From Anaerobacillus alkalidiazotrophicus (GTDB lineage: Bacteria > Bacillota > Bacilli > Bacillales_H > Anaerobacillaceae): DNA of 64,000 nucleotides. A program made the translations under genes and the position numbers. This document shows, one piece after another, positions 1-8,430 of this stretch (position 1 is its first letter; the number at the start of each line of letters is the position of its first letter). The stretch covers positions 460,177 through 524,176 of the forward strand of contig NZ_MLQS01000017.1 of NCBI RefSeq assembly GCF_001866055.1. The letters run 5' to 3'. The notes under the pieces are model-generated. The model ran no database searches. It was given only the letters and a program-made list of their open reading frames with translations, and was not told the origin of the DNA.

Positions 1-1218
1 AAAAAAATTGCTGATGCCATCGTTAAAGCGAGTGACGAGATCATTGAAGGAAAGCTCATTGAACATTTTGTTGTTGATTCGATACAAGGTGGTGCTGGGA
101 CTTCATTTAATATGAATGCAAATGAAGTAATTGCTAATCGGGCAATTGAATTCCTCGGGGGGAAAAAGGGAGACTACATGACAGTTAGTCCGAATTCGCA
201 TGTTAATATGGCCCAATCAACAAATGATACGTTTCCAACAGCAATCCATATTGCCTGCTTACATTTAGCTAGAGGGCTTACAAGTTCATTACATGAATTA
301 ATTACTGCATTGGAGAAAAAAGAAAAAGAATTTGATCAAATCATAAAAATGGGGCGTACCCATCTTCAAGATGCTGTACCTATTCGTCTTGGGCAAGAGT
401 TTGGTGCGTATAAACGTGTTTTGTCTCGTGATTTAAAACGCATTGAAAATTCGGTCGGTCATTTATATGAAATTAATATGGGAGCCACCGCTGTAGGTAC
501 TGGATTAAATGCAGTACCAGAATATATTACTCTTGTTGCAAAATATTTAGCAGAACATACAGGTATGCCGTTTAAAAGTGCTGAAGATCTTGTTGATGCT
601 ACGCAAAATACCGATGCATATACTGAACTTTCGAGTTCATTAAAAATATTAGCGATTAATATATCAAAAATTGCTAACGACTTAAGATTGATGAGTTCTG
701 GCCCGCTTACTGGAATAAATGAAATTAACTTGCCACCTCGCCAAGCAGGTTCATCGATTATGCCTGGTAAAGTCAACCCGGTTATGTGTGAAGTCATAAA
801 CCAAATCTCGTTTCAAGTGATTGGTAATGATCACACGATTTCTTTAGCATCTGAAGCAGGTCAATTAGAATTAAATGTGATGGAACCTGTATTAGTATTT
901 AATTTATTACAATCTTTATCAATTCTTCAAAATGGAATGAAAGTATTTAAAGAATACTGTATCGAGGGAATAACTGCTAACAGAGAGCGTTGCTTAGATA
1001 TGGTAGAAGGAAGTGTTGGAATTATTACTGCAATAAACCCACACGTAGGATATGAGGTAGCAGCTAGAATTGCAAAAGAAGCCATTCAGACAAAACGTCC
1101 AGTTAGAGAAATTTGTATTGAAAAAGGGATACTCTCAGAGGAAGAGTTAAAAGTTATTCTAGATCCAAATGAAATGACTGTACCTGGAATTGCTGGGGCA
1201 GATCTACTTTTTGAATAA
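1..1218 (+). CDS. aspA: Aspartate ammonia-lyase (aspartase), 5'-truncated by window edge
   Basis: Catalyses reversible deamination of L-aspartate to fumarate and ammonia in the cytoplasm. The frame is open from base 1, so the N-terminus (roughly 70 residues of a ~475-residue protein) lies outside the window. Visible family features are the GTSFNMNANEV segment near base 100 and the superfamily signature GSSIMPGKVNPV at 748-783, which holds the catalytic serine loop. The C-terminal part (SIGIITAINPHVGYE-like, then PGIAG) matches Bacillus AnsB/AspA better than class II fumarase, which has NPTQCEA after the signature rather than NPVMCEV. I infer aspartase rather than fumarase on that basis. A hairpin with T-run follows. 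No asparaginase gene is visible, but it could lie upstream. Confidence 0.9.
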   Translation, partial: KKIADAIVKASDEIIEGKLIEHFVVDSIQGGAGTSFNMNANEVIANRAIEFLGGKKGDYMTVSPNSHVNMAQSTNDTFPTAIHIACLHLARGLTSSLHELITALEKKEKEFDQIIKMGRTHLQDAVPIRLGQEFGAYKRVLSRDLKRIENSVGHLYEINMGATAVGTGLNAVPEYITLVAKYLAEHTGMPFKSAEDLVDATQNTDAYTELSSSLKILAINISKIANDLRLMSSGPLTGINEINLPPRQAGSSIMPGKVNPVMCEVINQISFQVIGNDHTISLASEAGQLELNVMEPVLVFNLLQSLSILQNGMKVFKEYCIEGITANRERCLDMVEGSVGIITAINPHVGYEVAARIAKEAIQTKRPVREICIEKGILSEEELKVILDPNEMTVPGIAGADLLFE

Positions 1219-1330
1219 GTAAATGTCTTAGTTTACCAAAACCAACCGACATAAAACTATAGCTAGTTGGAGTGGTTCAACGATATAGTATCTTGGTGGA
1301 GAAAATAATTTAAAAATAAAAAAAATAATT

Positions 1331-1390
1331 GAAAATTTTGTACAATTTGGTATCCTAAGTATATCCTTTGTACAAAATTTTCTTTTTACA
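1331..1390. terminator. 15-bp perfect inverted repeat, probable aspA terminator
   Basis: The arm GAAAATTTTGTACAA (1331-1345) is repeated inverted at 1368-1382 with a 22-nt spacer and is followed by CTTTTT. It lies between aspA and maf. The arms are very AT-rich and long for a simple terminator, so an operator role is also possible. Confidence 0.5.
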
Positions 1391-1494
1391 TGAAGTTCAA
1401 AAAATAGGCACATATTTTGCTGCCCTACCTTTTGGTCCTCAAGGTAACGTTTTGAACAGCTATGAGAAAAATAATTAGACAAAGGAGAATCTTC

Positions 1495-2052
1495 GTGAAA
1501 AAACTCATATTAGCCTCTGGCTCACCTCGCCGAAAACAGCTTCTTGAACAAGGGAAGCTTGAATTTTCTATTTCCACAAGCACAGTTGATGAAAACGTAG
1601 ATGAAACGACCCCAAATGAAGTAGTAGAAGAGCTTGCGATGAGAAAGGCAAAAGATGTCTTATTACGTCATGATGATAGTATTATTATCGGAGCTGATAC
1701 AATTGTTTCTATAAATGGGCAAATTTTAGGAAAGCCTAATAATGAAACTGAAGCAACAGAAATGCTCCAACTCCTTTCAGGAAACGATCATGATGTATAC
1801 ACTGGTGTAGCAATACTCTCAAAAGAGAAAACTGTACTCTTTCACGAAAAAACAGTTGTATCTTTTTGGGAGCTAACAAACGAAGAAATTTTTCAATATA
1901 TTGCAAGTGGTGAACCTTTTGATAAGGCTGGATCCTATGGTATACAAGGGTTAGGTGCTTTATTTGTCAAAAAAATTCACGGTGACTATTTTACTGTTGT
2001 CGGACTACCACTAGCGAGGACCATAAGAGAGTTAAAAACTTTCGAAGTTTAA
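1495..2052 (+). CDS. maf: Maf family nucleoside triphosphate pyrophosphatase
   Basis: House-cleaning enzyme that hydrolyses non-canonical or excess nucleoside triphosphates (Maf proteins act on dTTP/UTP and modified bases) to the monophosphate; it is also linked to septum inhibition in Bacillus. I start it at GTG 1495, seven bases after AAAGGAG (1481-1487), giving 185 residues, the usual Maf length; an ATG at 1462 in frame has no ribosome binding site. The N-terminal signature ASGSPRRKQLL (residues 7-17), the IGADTIV catalytic-aspartate segment near residue 66 and the KAGSYGIQG segment near residue 145 are all present. It sits directly upstream of radC and mreBCD, the standard Bacillus order for this division cluster. 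Confidence 0.93.
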   Translation: MKKLILASGSPRRKQLLEQGKLEFSISTSTVDENVDETTPNEVVEELAMRKAKDVLLRHDDSIIIGADTIVSINGQILGKPNNETEATEMLQLLSGNDHDVYTGVAILSKEKTVLFHEKTVVSFWELTNEEIFQYIASGEPFDKAGSYGIQGLGALFVKKIHGDYFTVVGLPLARTIRELKTFEV

Positions 2053-2124
2053 TCGGGAGTCGCTTAAGTTTTCGATACCATGTCTTGCATCAAAAGCTGC
2101 TCCCACGAAAAAGGAGGAGAATTT

Positions 2125-2814
2125 ATGCAAGCAAAACCACTAATGATTCGTGATGTACCAAGTGGAGAAAGACCAAGGGAACGTCTGTTAAAAGAGGGGG
2201 CTCAAGCTCTATCTAACCACGAACTCATTGCAACAATTTTAGGTTCCGGGACAAGGCAGGAATCTGTCATTCAGTTATCTCAACGAATTTTACATCATTT
2301 TAACGGATTACGTCTTTTAAAAGAAGCAACGGTTGAGGAATTGAAAAGCATAAAAGGTATTGGTGATACAAAAGCAGTACAAATTCTTGCGGCGATAGAA
2401 TTGGGGAGTAGAATTCATAAACTGCAGGCAGAAGATCGCTTTATTATTCGCTCACCAGAAGATGTTTCTCGCTATGTGATGGAAGACATGCGTTTTTTAA
2501 CACAAGAACATTTTGTATGTTTATATCTCAACACAAAAAATCATGTTATTTTCAAAAAAACAATTTTTATTGGAAGTCTTAATGCTAGTATTGTACACCC
2601 AAGGGAGATATACAAAGAGGCATTTCGACATTCAGCTGCATCAATTATTTGTCTTCATAACCACCCCAGTGGGGACCCGGCCCCAAGTAGAGAAGATATT
2701 GAAGTCACTAAGCGTCTTGTTGAAAGTGGAAAAGTAATTGGAATCGAAGTTTTGGATCACATTATTATTGGTGAGAAGAAATTTGTAAGTTTGAAGGAGA
2801 AGGGGTATGTTTAA
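2125..2814 (+). CDS. radC: RadC family protein (JAB/MPN domain)
   Basis: Member of the RadC family, historically called a DNA repair protein, although the biochemical role is unsettled. ATG 2125 follows an excellent AAGGAGG (2111-2117) and gives 229 residues; the frame is open from 2080 but the extra residues are not family-like. The N-terminal half carries helix-hairpin-helix-like repeats (IKGIGDTKAVQILAAIELG near residue 75). The C-terminal half is a JAB1/MPN+ zinc-metalloprotease-like domain with the JAMM-type motif HNHPSGDPAPSREDI near residue 175, so the metal ligands are intact. It is followed by a strong terminator, so it is separated transcriptionally from mreB. Confidence 0.93.
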   Translation: MQAKPLMIRDVPSGERPRERLLKEGAQALSNHELIATILGSGTRQESVIQLSQRILHHFNGLRLLKEATVEELKSIKGIGDTKAVQILAAIELGSRIHKLQAEDRFIIRSPEDVSRYVMEDMRFLTQEHFVCLYLNTKNHVIFKKTIFIGSLNASIVHPREIYKEAFRHSAASIICLHNHPSGDPAPSREDIEVTKRLVESGKVIGIEVLDHIIIGEKKFVSLKEKGYV

Positions 2815-2845
2815 ATTGGAAAAAAGTTCGTGAAAAAGAGGAATA

Positions 2846-2888
2846 TTGAAAGTAGGCGCTTTGAAGCGCTTACTTTCAAATTTGTTTT
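2846..2888 (+). terminator. Rho-independent terminator after radC
   Basis: A long stem with arms TTGAAAGTA and TACTTTCAA enclosing GCGC pairing is followed by TTTGTTTTTTTT. It closes the maf-radC unit before mreB. The remaining intergenic sequence to 3104 is AT-rich and probably holds the mreB promoter. Confidence 0.85.
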
Positions 2889-3104
2889 TTTTAGCTTCGA
2901 TATTCTCCATGAAATCACTATCCTTTTTTATTTTTTTTATATATAATCAAATTTATGGATTTATTTATGCATTAAAAAAGTGTAAGCTTATTGGTGGTAA
3001 TAAAAAACAATTCTAAATAATTTGTTGATAAGCGCCAAGGAACCATATACAACTAGAATAACATTTTTAGCGGTAACGCTTTTCGATTGAAGGGAGATAC
3101 ATAC

Positions 3105-4142
3105 ATGTTTGGTGGTTTTTCAAAAGATTTAGGAATAGATTTAGGTACAGCTAATACCCTAGTTTACGTGAAGGGTAAAGGTGTTATCGTTCGTGAACCT
3201 TCTGTTGTTGCGATTAGAACAGATACAGGTACTATTGAAGCAGTTGGTAATGATGCAAAGAACATGATCGGTAGAACACCAGGAAATATTGTAGCAGTTA
3301 GACCAATGAAAGACGGTGTAATTGCAGACTTTGATACAACTGCAACTATGATGAAATATTTTATTAGGCAAGCACAAAAAAGTAGATCGATTTTCACCCG
3401 TAAACCAAATGTGATGGTGTGTGTACCATCAGGAATTACCGCAGTAGAAAAACGTGCGGTTGAAGATGCTACAAAACAGGCGGGAGCGCGTGAAGCTTAT
3501 ACGATTGAAGAGCCTTTTGCAGCAGCAATTGGTGCAGATCTTCCAGTTTGGGAGCCTACTGGTAGTATGGTTGTCGATATCGGTGGTGGTACGACTGAAG
3601 TTGCGATTATTTCATTAGGTGGTATTGTTACGAGCCAGTCAATTCGTGTAGCAGGCGATGAAATGGATGATGCAATTATCCAATATATTAAGAAAGCTTA
3701 TAACTTAATGATTGGTGAGCGTACAGCTGAAGCTGTTAAGTTTGAAATAGGCTCTGCAGGTGTCCCAGAAGGTATTGATGATATGGATATCCGCGGTCGT
3801 GACCTTGTTACTGGTTTACCAAAAACAATCTCGATTACTGCAGTGGAAATAGCAGAGGCGCTTGCAGATACAGTTAACACTATTATTGAATCAGTGAAAA
3901 ACACATTAGAAAAGTCTCCACCAGAATTGGCAGCAGATATTATGGATCGTGGTATTGTTCTAACTGGTGGTGGTGGTTTATTACGTAATTTAGATAGAGT
4001 ATTAAGTGATGAGACACATATGCCAGTATTGGTGGCTGAAAATCCGTTAGATTGTGTTGCGCTTGGAACAGGGAGAGCTTTAGAAAATCTTCATTTGTTC
4101 CGCTCGAAGGCAGGTATTACAGTTCGTTCAAATCGTAAGTAA
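3105..4142 (+). CDS. mreB: Rod shape-determining protein MreB
   Basis: Actin-like ATPase that polymerises on the inner face of the membrane and guides lateral wall synthesis by the elongasome. 345 residues from ATG 3105, preceded by GAAGGGA; an in-frame TTG at 3087 overlaps that ribosome binding site and is rejected. The phosphate-1 motif is [15 protein letters not shown] near residue 11, phosphate-2 is [12 protein letters not shown] near residue 160, and the adenosine motif is LTGGGGLL near residue 286. It opens an mreBCD-minCD run with short gaps. MreB paralogs (Mbl, MreBH) exist in Bacillus, but the position next to mreC, mreD and minC identifies this one. Confidence 0.97.
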   Translation: MFGGFSKDLGIDLGTANTLVYVKGKGVIVREPSVVAIRTDTGTIEAVGNDAKNMIGRTPGNIVAVRPMKDGVIADFDTTATMMKYFIRQAQKSRSIFTRKPNVMVCVPSGITAVEKRAVEDATKQAGAREAYTIEEPFAAAIGADLPVWEPTGSMVVDIGGGTTEVAIISLGGIVTSQSIRVAGDEMDDAIIQYIKKAYNLMIGERTAEAVKFEIGSAGVPEGIDDMDIRGRDLVTGLPKTISITAVEIAEALADTVNTIIESVKNTLEKSPPELAADIMDRGIVLTGGGGLLRNLDRVLSDETHMPVLVAENPLDCVALGTGRALENLHLFRSKAGITVRSNRK

Positions 4143-4155
4143 GTAGGTGTGTTAA

Positions 4156-5034
4156 ATGCCCCAATTTTTTTCAAATAAAAGACTAATAGTGCTTCTCGTT
4201 AGTATTATTCTATTGGTGGCATTAGTAGGCTACTCCATGAATGATCGACGAAGCTTAACATGGCCCGAGCAGTTTGTCAAAGATTCAGTCGGTTGGGTCC
4301 AGACCGTTTTCCAACAACCCGCTCTTTATGTAGCGGGTTTCTTTGAGAACGTAAATAATATGAAAAATTTATATGAAGAAAACCAGATATTAAAAGCGCA
4401 CCTAGATCATTATGCCGAAACTGCAGTAGAGGTTAATGTATTAAGAAGGCAAAATAAAAATTTAAAAGAAGCGTTAGACATTACAGAAAGCCTATTTGAT
4501 CATAAGGTTAGGCCAGCCCTAGTTATTCATCGTTCTCCAGATCGTTGGAATGAATATATCGGTATAAATAAAGGTGAACAGCATGGTGTCAAGACAGATA
4601 TGGCCGTTATTACATCAAAGGGCTTGGTTGGTAAGGTTAAACATGTTTCACAATTTACTTCTACTATTCAACTACTAACAGATCACGATCGTACGAATCG
4701 TATTTCTGCAATGGTGGATGCCGAAGATAAAGAAGTATTTGGTTTTATTGAGGGATATGATGAGATATCTGGAGCATTGATGCTCCGTAAAATAGAGGCA
4801 GATGCCGAAATCGAAGAAGGTCAAAAAGTCATTACTTCTGGATTAGGTGGAGTTTTCCCTCAAGGATTGTTAATTGGAGAAATAATTCGTGTTGAGGCAG
4901 ATGAATATGGACTGACAAAAAATGCATACGTCCAACCATCAGCGAGCTTTCATAATCTAGATTATGTATTAATTATCGAACGTACTAGCCCGCAACTTGA
5001 TGATGAGATAATTTCAAAACAGGAGGGAGGATAA
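4156..5034 (+). CDS. mreC: Rod shape-determining protein MreC
   Basis: Bitopic membrane protein that links MreB filaments to extracellular penicillin-binding proteins. 292 residues. An N-terminal membrane segment (about residues 8-25, LIVLLVSIILLVALVGYSM) is followed by a coiled coil (about 65-105) and the extracellular beta-rich MreC domain, with the conserved block VITSKGLVGKV near residue 150. It starts 13 bp after mreB and ends one base before mreD, so the three are translated from one transcript. Nothing unusual seen. Confidence 0.95.
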   Translation: MPQFFSNKRLIVLLVSIILLVALVGYSMNDRRSLTWPEQFVKDSVGWVQTVFQQPALYVAGFFENVNNMKNLYEENQILKAHLDHYAETAVEVNVLRRQNKNLKEALDITESLFDHKVRPALVIHRSPDRWNEYIGINKGEQHGVKTDMAVITSKGLVGKVKHVSQFTSTIQLLTDHDRTNRISAMVDAEDKEVFGFIEGYDEISGALMLRKIEADAEIEEGQKVITSGLGGVFPQGLLIGEIIRVEADEYGLTKNAYVQPSASFHNLDYVLIIERTSPQLDDEIISKQEGG

Positions 5035-5035
5035 T

Positions 5036-5596
5036 ATGGTTCGCTTTTTCCTTCCTTTTCTTATTTTCCTCCTTTTTATTATTGAGGGAACGATTATGCA
5101 AACTTTTTCTCCAGAACGGTTCGGATCTGAGTACTTTATCATTCCACGATTTGCTTTTCTTGTTGTTCTCGTTTTAAGTATTTTTTTTGGAAGAGCATTA
5201 GGTACTGTTTATGGTCTGATTTTAGGTTTGTTCCAAGATGTTGTTTATACTCATATTTTAGGTATATATATTTTTAGTATGGGTTTAATCGCTTATTTTT
5301 TAGGGTTTTCATATAAGATATTTCAAAAAAATCTGTTTTTATTAATTATTACAGCGGTTTTTGGTACGGTATTATTAGACTATCTAGTTTTCGGTTTACA
5401 TACAATGATTGGAATAACTGAACTTGTCCATGAGCGCTTTTTTCGAGAAAGACTTTTGCCGAGTATCATTATCAATAGTGTATTCATGATCTTGTTTGCA
5501 TATCCTTTAAGAAAATTTTTAGTTTTTTTACAAAAAAGTGATGATATTGAAGAAAAAATAAACAAAAGAAAAAAGGATTTTAGATGGCAACGTTGA
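5036..5596 (+). CDS. mreD: Rod shape-determining protein MreD
   Basis: Polytopic membrane partner of MreC in the elongasome. 186 residues with about five hydrophobic segments covering residues 5-165 and a basic C-terminal tail (KINKRKKDF). Start ATG 5036 lies one base after the mreC stop, with GGAGGA overlapping the mreC 3' end, which points to translational coupling. Sequence is weakly conserved in this family; the call rests on topology plus position between mreC and minC. Confidence 0.92.
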   Translation: MVRFFLPFLIFLLFIIEGTIMQTFSPERFGSEYFIIPRFAFLVVLVLSIFFGRALGTVYGLILGLFQDVVYTHILGIYIFSMGLIAYFLGFSYKIFQKNLFLLIITAVFGTVLLDYLVFGLHTMIGITELVHERFFRERLLPSIIINSVFMILFAYPLRKFLVFLQKSDDIEEKINKRKKDFRWQR

Positions 5597-5626
5597 ATAA
5601 ATGAAAGTTGAGGTGAACTTTGGAAC

Positions 5627-6292
5627 ATGCAAAAAACTAATAATATAACCATAAGAGGGACCAAAGAAGGCCTAATTTTATTTTTAGACGACGAATGTTC
5701 GTTTTTTGATCTAGTTAGTGAGCTTGAAGAAAAGCTTTCCTCAAAGTATCCTCAATCTTCAGAAGGACCTGCAGTGCAAGTTAAGGTATCTGTTGGAAAT
5801 CGTTATTTAACAGAAGAACAGAAAATTGAGCTTAAGAAAATTATTAATGATAAGCAAAAGTTAATTATTAATGAAATCGAATCGAATGTTATGACGAAGG
5901 ACGAGGCAGAAAATCTAATAAAAGAATCACAAATGACGACGATTGTAAAAGTAGTTCGCTCAGGTCAAGTTTTAGAAGTAAAAGGAGATCTACTTCTCAT
6001 CGGTGATGTTAATCCTGGTGGAACTGTAGTTGCTACAGGTAATATTTATATTTTAGGTGTATTACGTGGAATTGCTCATGCAGGTAGTGAAGGGGATAAA
6101 GATGCTGTTATTTCCGCTTCAAGAATGGAGCCGTCACAATTGAGAATAGCAGAAATTGTAAGCCGTTCACCAGATTATGAAGAGAATGAGACACATGATA
6201 TGGAATGCGCCTACATAGGTAACGATAGCAATATGGCTATTGAGCGCGTTCAACACTTGGGGAAAATACGTCCTAAAATAACAAATGTTTAG
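5627..6292 (+). CDS. minC: Septum site-determining protein MinC
   Basis: Inhibitor of FtsZ polymerisation that blocks division at the cell poles together with MinD. 221 residues. The N-terminal domain (1-100) is the variable FtsZ-interacting part; the C-terminal domain (about 105-200) is the right-handed beta-helix that dimerises and binds MinD, with the family block GDVNPGGTVVATGNIYILGVLRGIAHAG spread over residues 126-154. It is followed by a 115-bp gap to minD, longer than normal in this cluster, that contains nested inverted repeats (GTAGAT/ATCTAC around TGATAG/CTATCA). Confidence 0.95.
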   Translation: MQKTNNITIRGTKEGLILFLDDECSFFDLVSELEEKLSSKYPQSSEGPAVQVKVSVGNRYLTEEQKIELKKIINDKQKLIINEIESNVMTKDEAENLIKESQMTTIVKVVRSGQVLEVKGDLLLIGDVNPGGTVVATGNIYILGVLRGIAHAGSEGDKDAVISASRMEPSQLRIAEIVSRSPDYEENETHDMECAYIGNDSNMAIERVQHLGKIRPKITNV

Positions 6293-6407
6293 GTAGATGT
6301 AAAGTGTGTAAAAAATTGTGATAGAAAGCTTTAGTAGTAAAACTATCAAAATCTATCTACATGTTACATTGTTTATGTTACATTCGAATTAGAAAGGGGA
6401 ATTTCGC

Positions 6408-7205
6408 ATGGGAGAGGCGATTGTAATAACTTCTGGAAAAGGTGGAGTTGGAAAGACAACTACATCTGCAAATATTGGTACTGCCCTTGCGCTTTCAGGT
6501 AAAAGAGTTTGCTTAGTGGATACAGATATCGGTCTTCGTAACCTTGATGTTGTTATGGGGTTAGAAAATCGAATTATCTATGATATCGTTGATGTTGTTG
6601 AGGAACGTTGTCGTCTTCATCAAGCCTTAATAAAAGACAAGCGATTTGAATGTTTAATGCTTTTGCCCGCCGCTCAAACAAAGGATAAAGCAGCTGTAAA
6701 TCCAGAGCAAATGAAATTGATGATTAACGAGTTAAAAGAAGATTACGATTACGTAATTATTGACTGTCCAGCAGGAATTGAACAAGGCTTTAAAAATGCT
6801 GTTGCAGGTGCTGATAAAGCAATAGTAGTTACGACACCTGAAACGTCTGCTGTTCGTGACGCAGATCGGATAATTGGACTTCTTGAGCAAATTGACATAG
6901 AACCGCCGAAATTAGTTGTTAATCGGATTCGTAGTCATATGATGAAAAATGGAGATATGCTTGATGTTGATGAAATTGTATCAATTTTAGCTATAGGACT
7001 TTTAGGAATTGTTGCTGATGACGATGATGTTATAAAAGCGTCAAATAAAGGTGAGCCAATTGCTTTTCAACCAAACAGTCGAGCTTCACTTGCCTATCGA
7101 AATATTGCTAGACGTATCTTAGGCGAATCTGTGCCTTTACTGTCTCTAGATGAAAATAAAGGTATGTTTTCAAAAGTGAAAAAGTTTTTTGGAATGCGAG
7201 CGTAA
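6408..7205 (+). CDS. minD: Septum site-determining protein MinD
   Basis: Membrane-associated ParA-type ATPase that recruits MinC to the membrane. 265 residues. Deviant Walker A SGKGGVGKTTTSAN starts at residue 8, DTDIGLRNLD near 38, and Walker B VIIDCPAGIE near 118. The C-terminal amphipathic membrane-targeting helix (MFSKVKKFFGMRA) is intact. AGAAAGGGG precedes ATG 6408. A mobile-element remnant is inserted two bases after the stop codon, between minD and spoIVFA. Confidence 0.97.
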   Translation: MGEAIVITSGKGGVGKTTTSANIGTALALSGKRVCLVDTDIGLRNLDVVMGLENRIIYDIVDVVEERCRLHQALIKDKRFECLMLLPAAQTKDKAAVNPEQMKLMINELKEDYDYVIIDCPAGIEQGFKNAVAGADKAIVVTTPETSAVRDADRIIGLLEQIDIEPPKLVVNRIRSHMMKNGDMLDVDEIVSILAIGLLGIVADDDDVIKASNKGEPIAFQPNSRASLAYRNIARRILGESVPLLSLDENKGMFSKVKKFFGMRA

Positions 7206-7206
7206 A

Positions 7207-7366
7207 TTTATCCCACTCTTAAGGGGCAAGTAAGACCCCCACCTCAAAACTTAAGAAAATCGAGAAGTTTAGGTGGGGGATAAACTGCCCCTAAAGGTCC
7301 GATATAGAATAACTTTCATCAGTGGGGGATGAAGGAAAACCCCCACTGATTGAAGTTCAGCTTTAT
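7207..7366 (+). mobile_element. TTTAT-flanked IS200/IS605-type non-coding element, copy 1 (internally deleted)
   Basis: One of six related elements in this window. TTTAT (7207-7211) precedes the left end CCCACTCTTAAGGGGCA. The left end has a long hairpin (CCCCCACCT...AGGTGGGGG) bracketed by GGGGCA/TGCCCC. The right end has a hairpin (GTGGGGG...CCCCCAC) and ends with TTCAGCTTTAT. Relative to the 216-bp copies, this one lacks the middle hairpin between two ATCAGT hexamers, a deletion between short repeats. No reading frame of note is present. Classification as an IS200/IS605-derived passenger is inference from hairpin ends, lack of target duplication and TTTAT targeting. Confidence 0.75.
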
Positions 7367-7434
7367 TAGGCATTTGCTTCTTTTTAGGGAAGTGAGACTC
7401 GTTGAATTATAAATATCTAATAGTAAACACGTGA

Positions 7435-7467
7435 AAGTTAGCAGGGAAATACTTGCTAGCTTTTTTG
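7435..7467 (+). terminator. Rho-independent terminator, probably for minD transcript
   Basis: AAGTTAGCA (7435-7443) pairs with TGCTAGCTT (7454-7462), with one G-U, followed by TTTTTTG. It probably ended the mre-min transcript before the mobile element was inserted upstream of it. Confidence 0.7.
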
Positions 7468-7542
7468 TTATATAAAGTGAGTTCTTCCATAAAAGAATAT
7501 AGCATAACCTCTCGGGACAAGTCATATCTATAAGTAATAATC

Positions 7543-7612
7543 GTAGAATGTAAAATGTAAAATGAATGATCTTTTAAATAAAGATCTACCACACATCCAT
7601 TTTACATTCTAC
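7543..7612. promoter_or_regulatory. Nested inverted repeat upstream of spoIVFA
   Basis: GTAGAATGTAAAATG (7543-7557) is repeated perfectly inverted at 7598-7612. Inside it is a second hairpin GATCTTT...AAAGATC. The structure ends about 30 bases before the spoIVFA start. It lacks a T-run, so an operator, an mRNA stabiliser or a leader structure are all possible. Function unknown. Confidence 0.5.
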
Positions 7613-7641
7613 ATTTTATATATAAAAGGGGATGAGGGTAG

Positions 7642-8430
7642 ATGGCGAATAGGGTAGACAAACTTCGTCGAGAAATTGAAGCTAGAAGGAAAAAGATTAA
7701 TAGTTCGATTGGTAGGAAAGAACGCTCACAACCTCAGTATTATCCTAGTCATAGTGAGTCAAGAGATGATTCTGAATTCTACTTTGCTGGTGATTCCGAT
7801 GAGAAGGGACAACCAGAAGAGAAGTTTTTTCGAAAAGAGATTTTTGTCTTACAAGTGCTTGTTGCTATTTGTTTATTTTTAGTTGTCGGAATATTATTTA
7901 AAACTCAATCTCCTCAATTCGAAGGAGCTAGACAATTTGTAAAAACCTCTTTTGAAGAAGAATTTCAATTTACTGTTGTGGCTGATTGGTATGAAAATCA
8001 ATTTGGTAAACCTTTAGCTCTACTTCCAACAACAACGAATGTGGCATTAAATGATTTCGAGAGTGACGAATTACAAGTTGCATATGCTGTGCCAGCTGTT
8101 GGGAGAGTGGCACAAGGGTTTGAGCAAGATGGGAAAGGGGTCATAGTTGAGACGACCTCGAATTCTAATGTTGAAGCTGTTAAAAGTGGTATGGTAAGGT
8201 TTGTAGCAGAAGAAGAAACATTGGGTAAAACGATTATTATAGCTCACTATGATGGAGGTGAATCATGGTATGGAATGCTTGATCATGTAGAGGTAAACTT
8301 ATACGATCATGTAGAGCCAGGTAGTAAGATTGGAACAGTATCTCTAAAAGACAATAATGGTTTTTACTACTTTGCGTTAAAAGAAGGAGAAACCTTCATT
8401 GATCCAATTGATGTGATTTCATTTGACTAA
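7642..8430 (+). CDS. spoIVFA: Stage IV sporulation protein FA
   Basis: Scaffold protein of the outer forespore membrane that anchors and inhibits the SpoIVFB protease with BofA until engulfment is complete. 262 residues. A charged N-terminal cytoplasmic segment (1-70) precedes one membrane helix (about 71-90, VLQVLVAICLFLVVGILF). The C-terminal half is a degenerate LytM/M23 domain (GRVAQGFEQDGKGVIVET onward) that lacks the metal-binding histidines, as in the known family. ATG 7642 follows AAAAGGGGATG. It overlaps or abuts spoIVFB, its partner, and sits in the conserved Bacillus location after minD. Confidence 0.92.
   Translation: MANRVDKLRREIEARRKKINSSIGRKERSQPQYYPSHSESRDDSEFYFAGDSDEKGQPEEKFFRKEIFVLQVLVAICLFLVVGILFKTQSPQFEGARQFVKTSFEEEFQFTVVADWYENQFGKPLALLPTTTNVALNDFESDELQVAYAVPAVGRVAQGFEQDGKGVIVETTSNSNVEAVKSGMVRFVAEEETLGKTIIIAHYDGGESWYGMLDHVEVNLYDHVEPGSKIGTVSLKDNNGFYYFALKEGETFIDPIDVISFD

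Noticed and set aside
7367..7640. Minus-strand ORFs of 60-70 codons between minD and spoIVFA
   Set aside because: They overlap the mobile element, terminator and inverted repeat and have no start signals.
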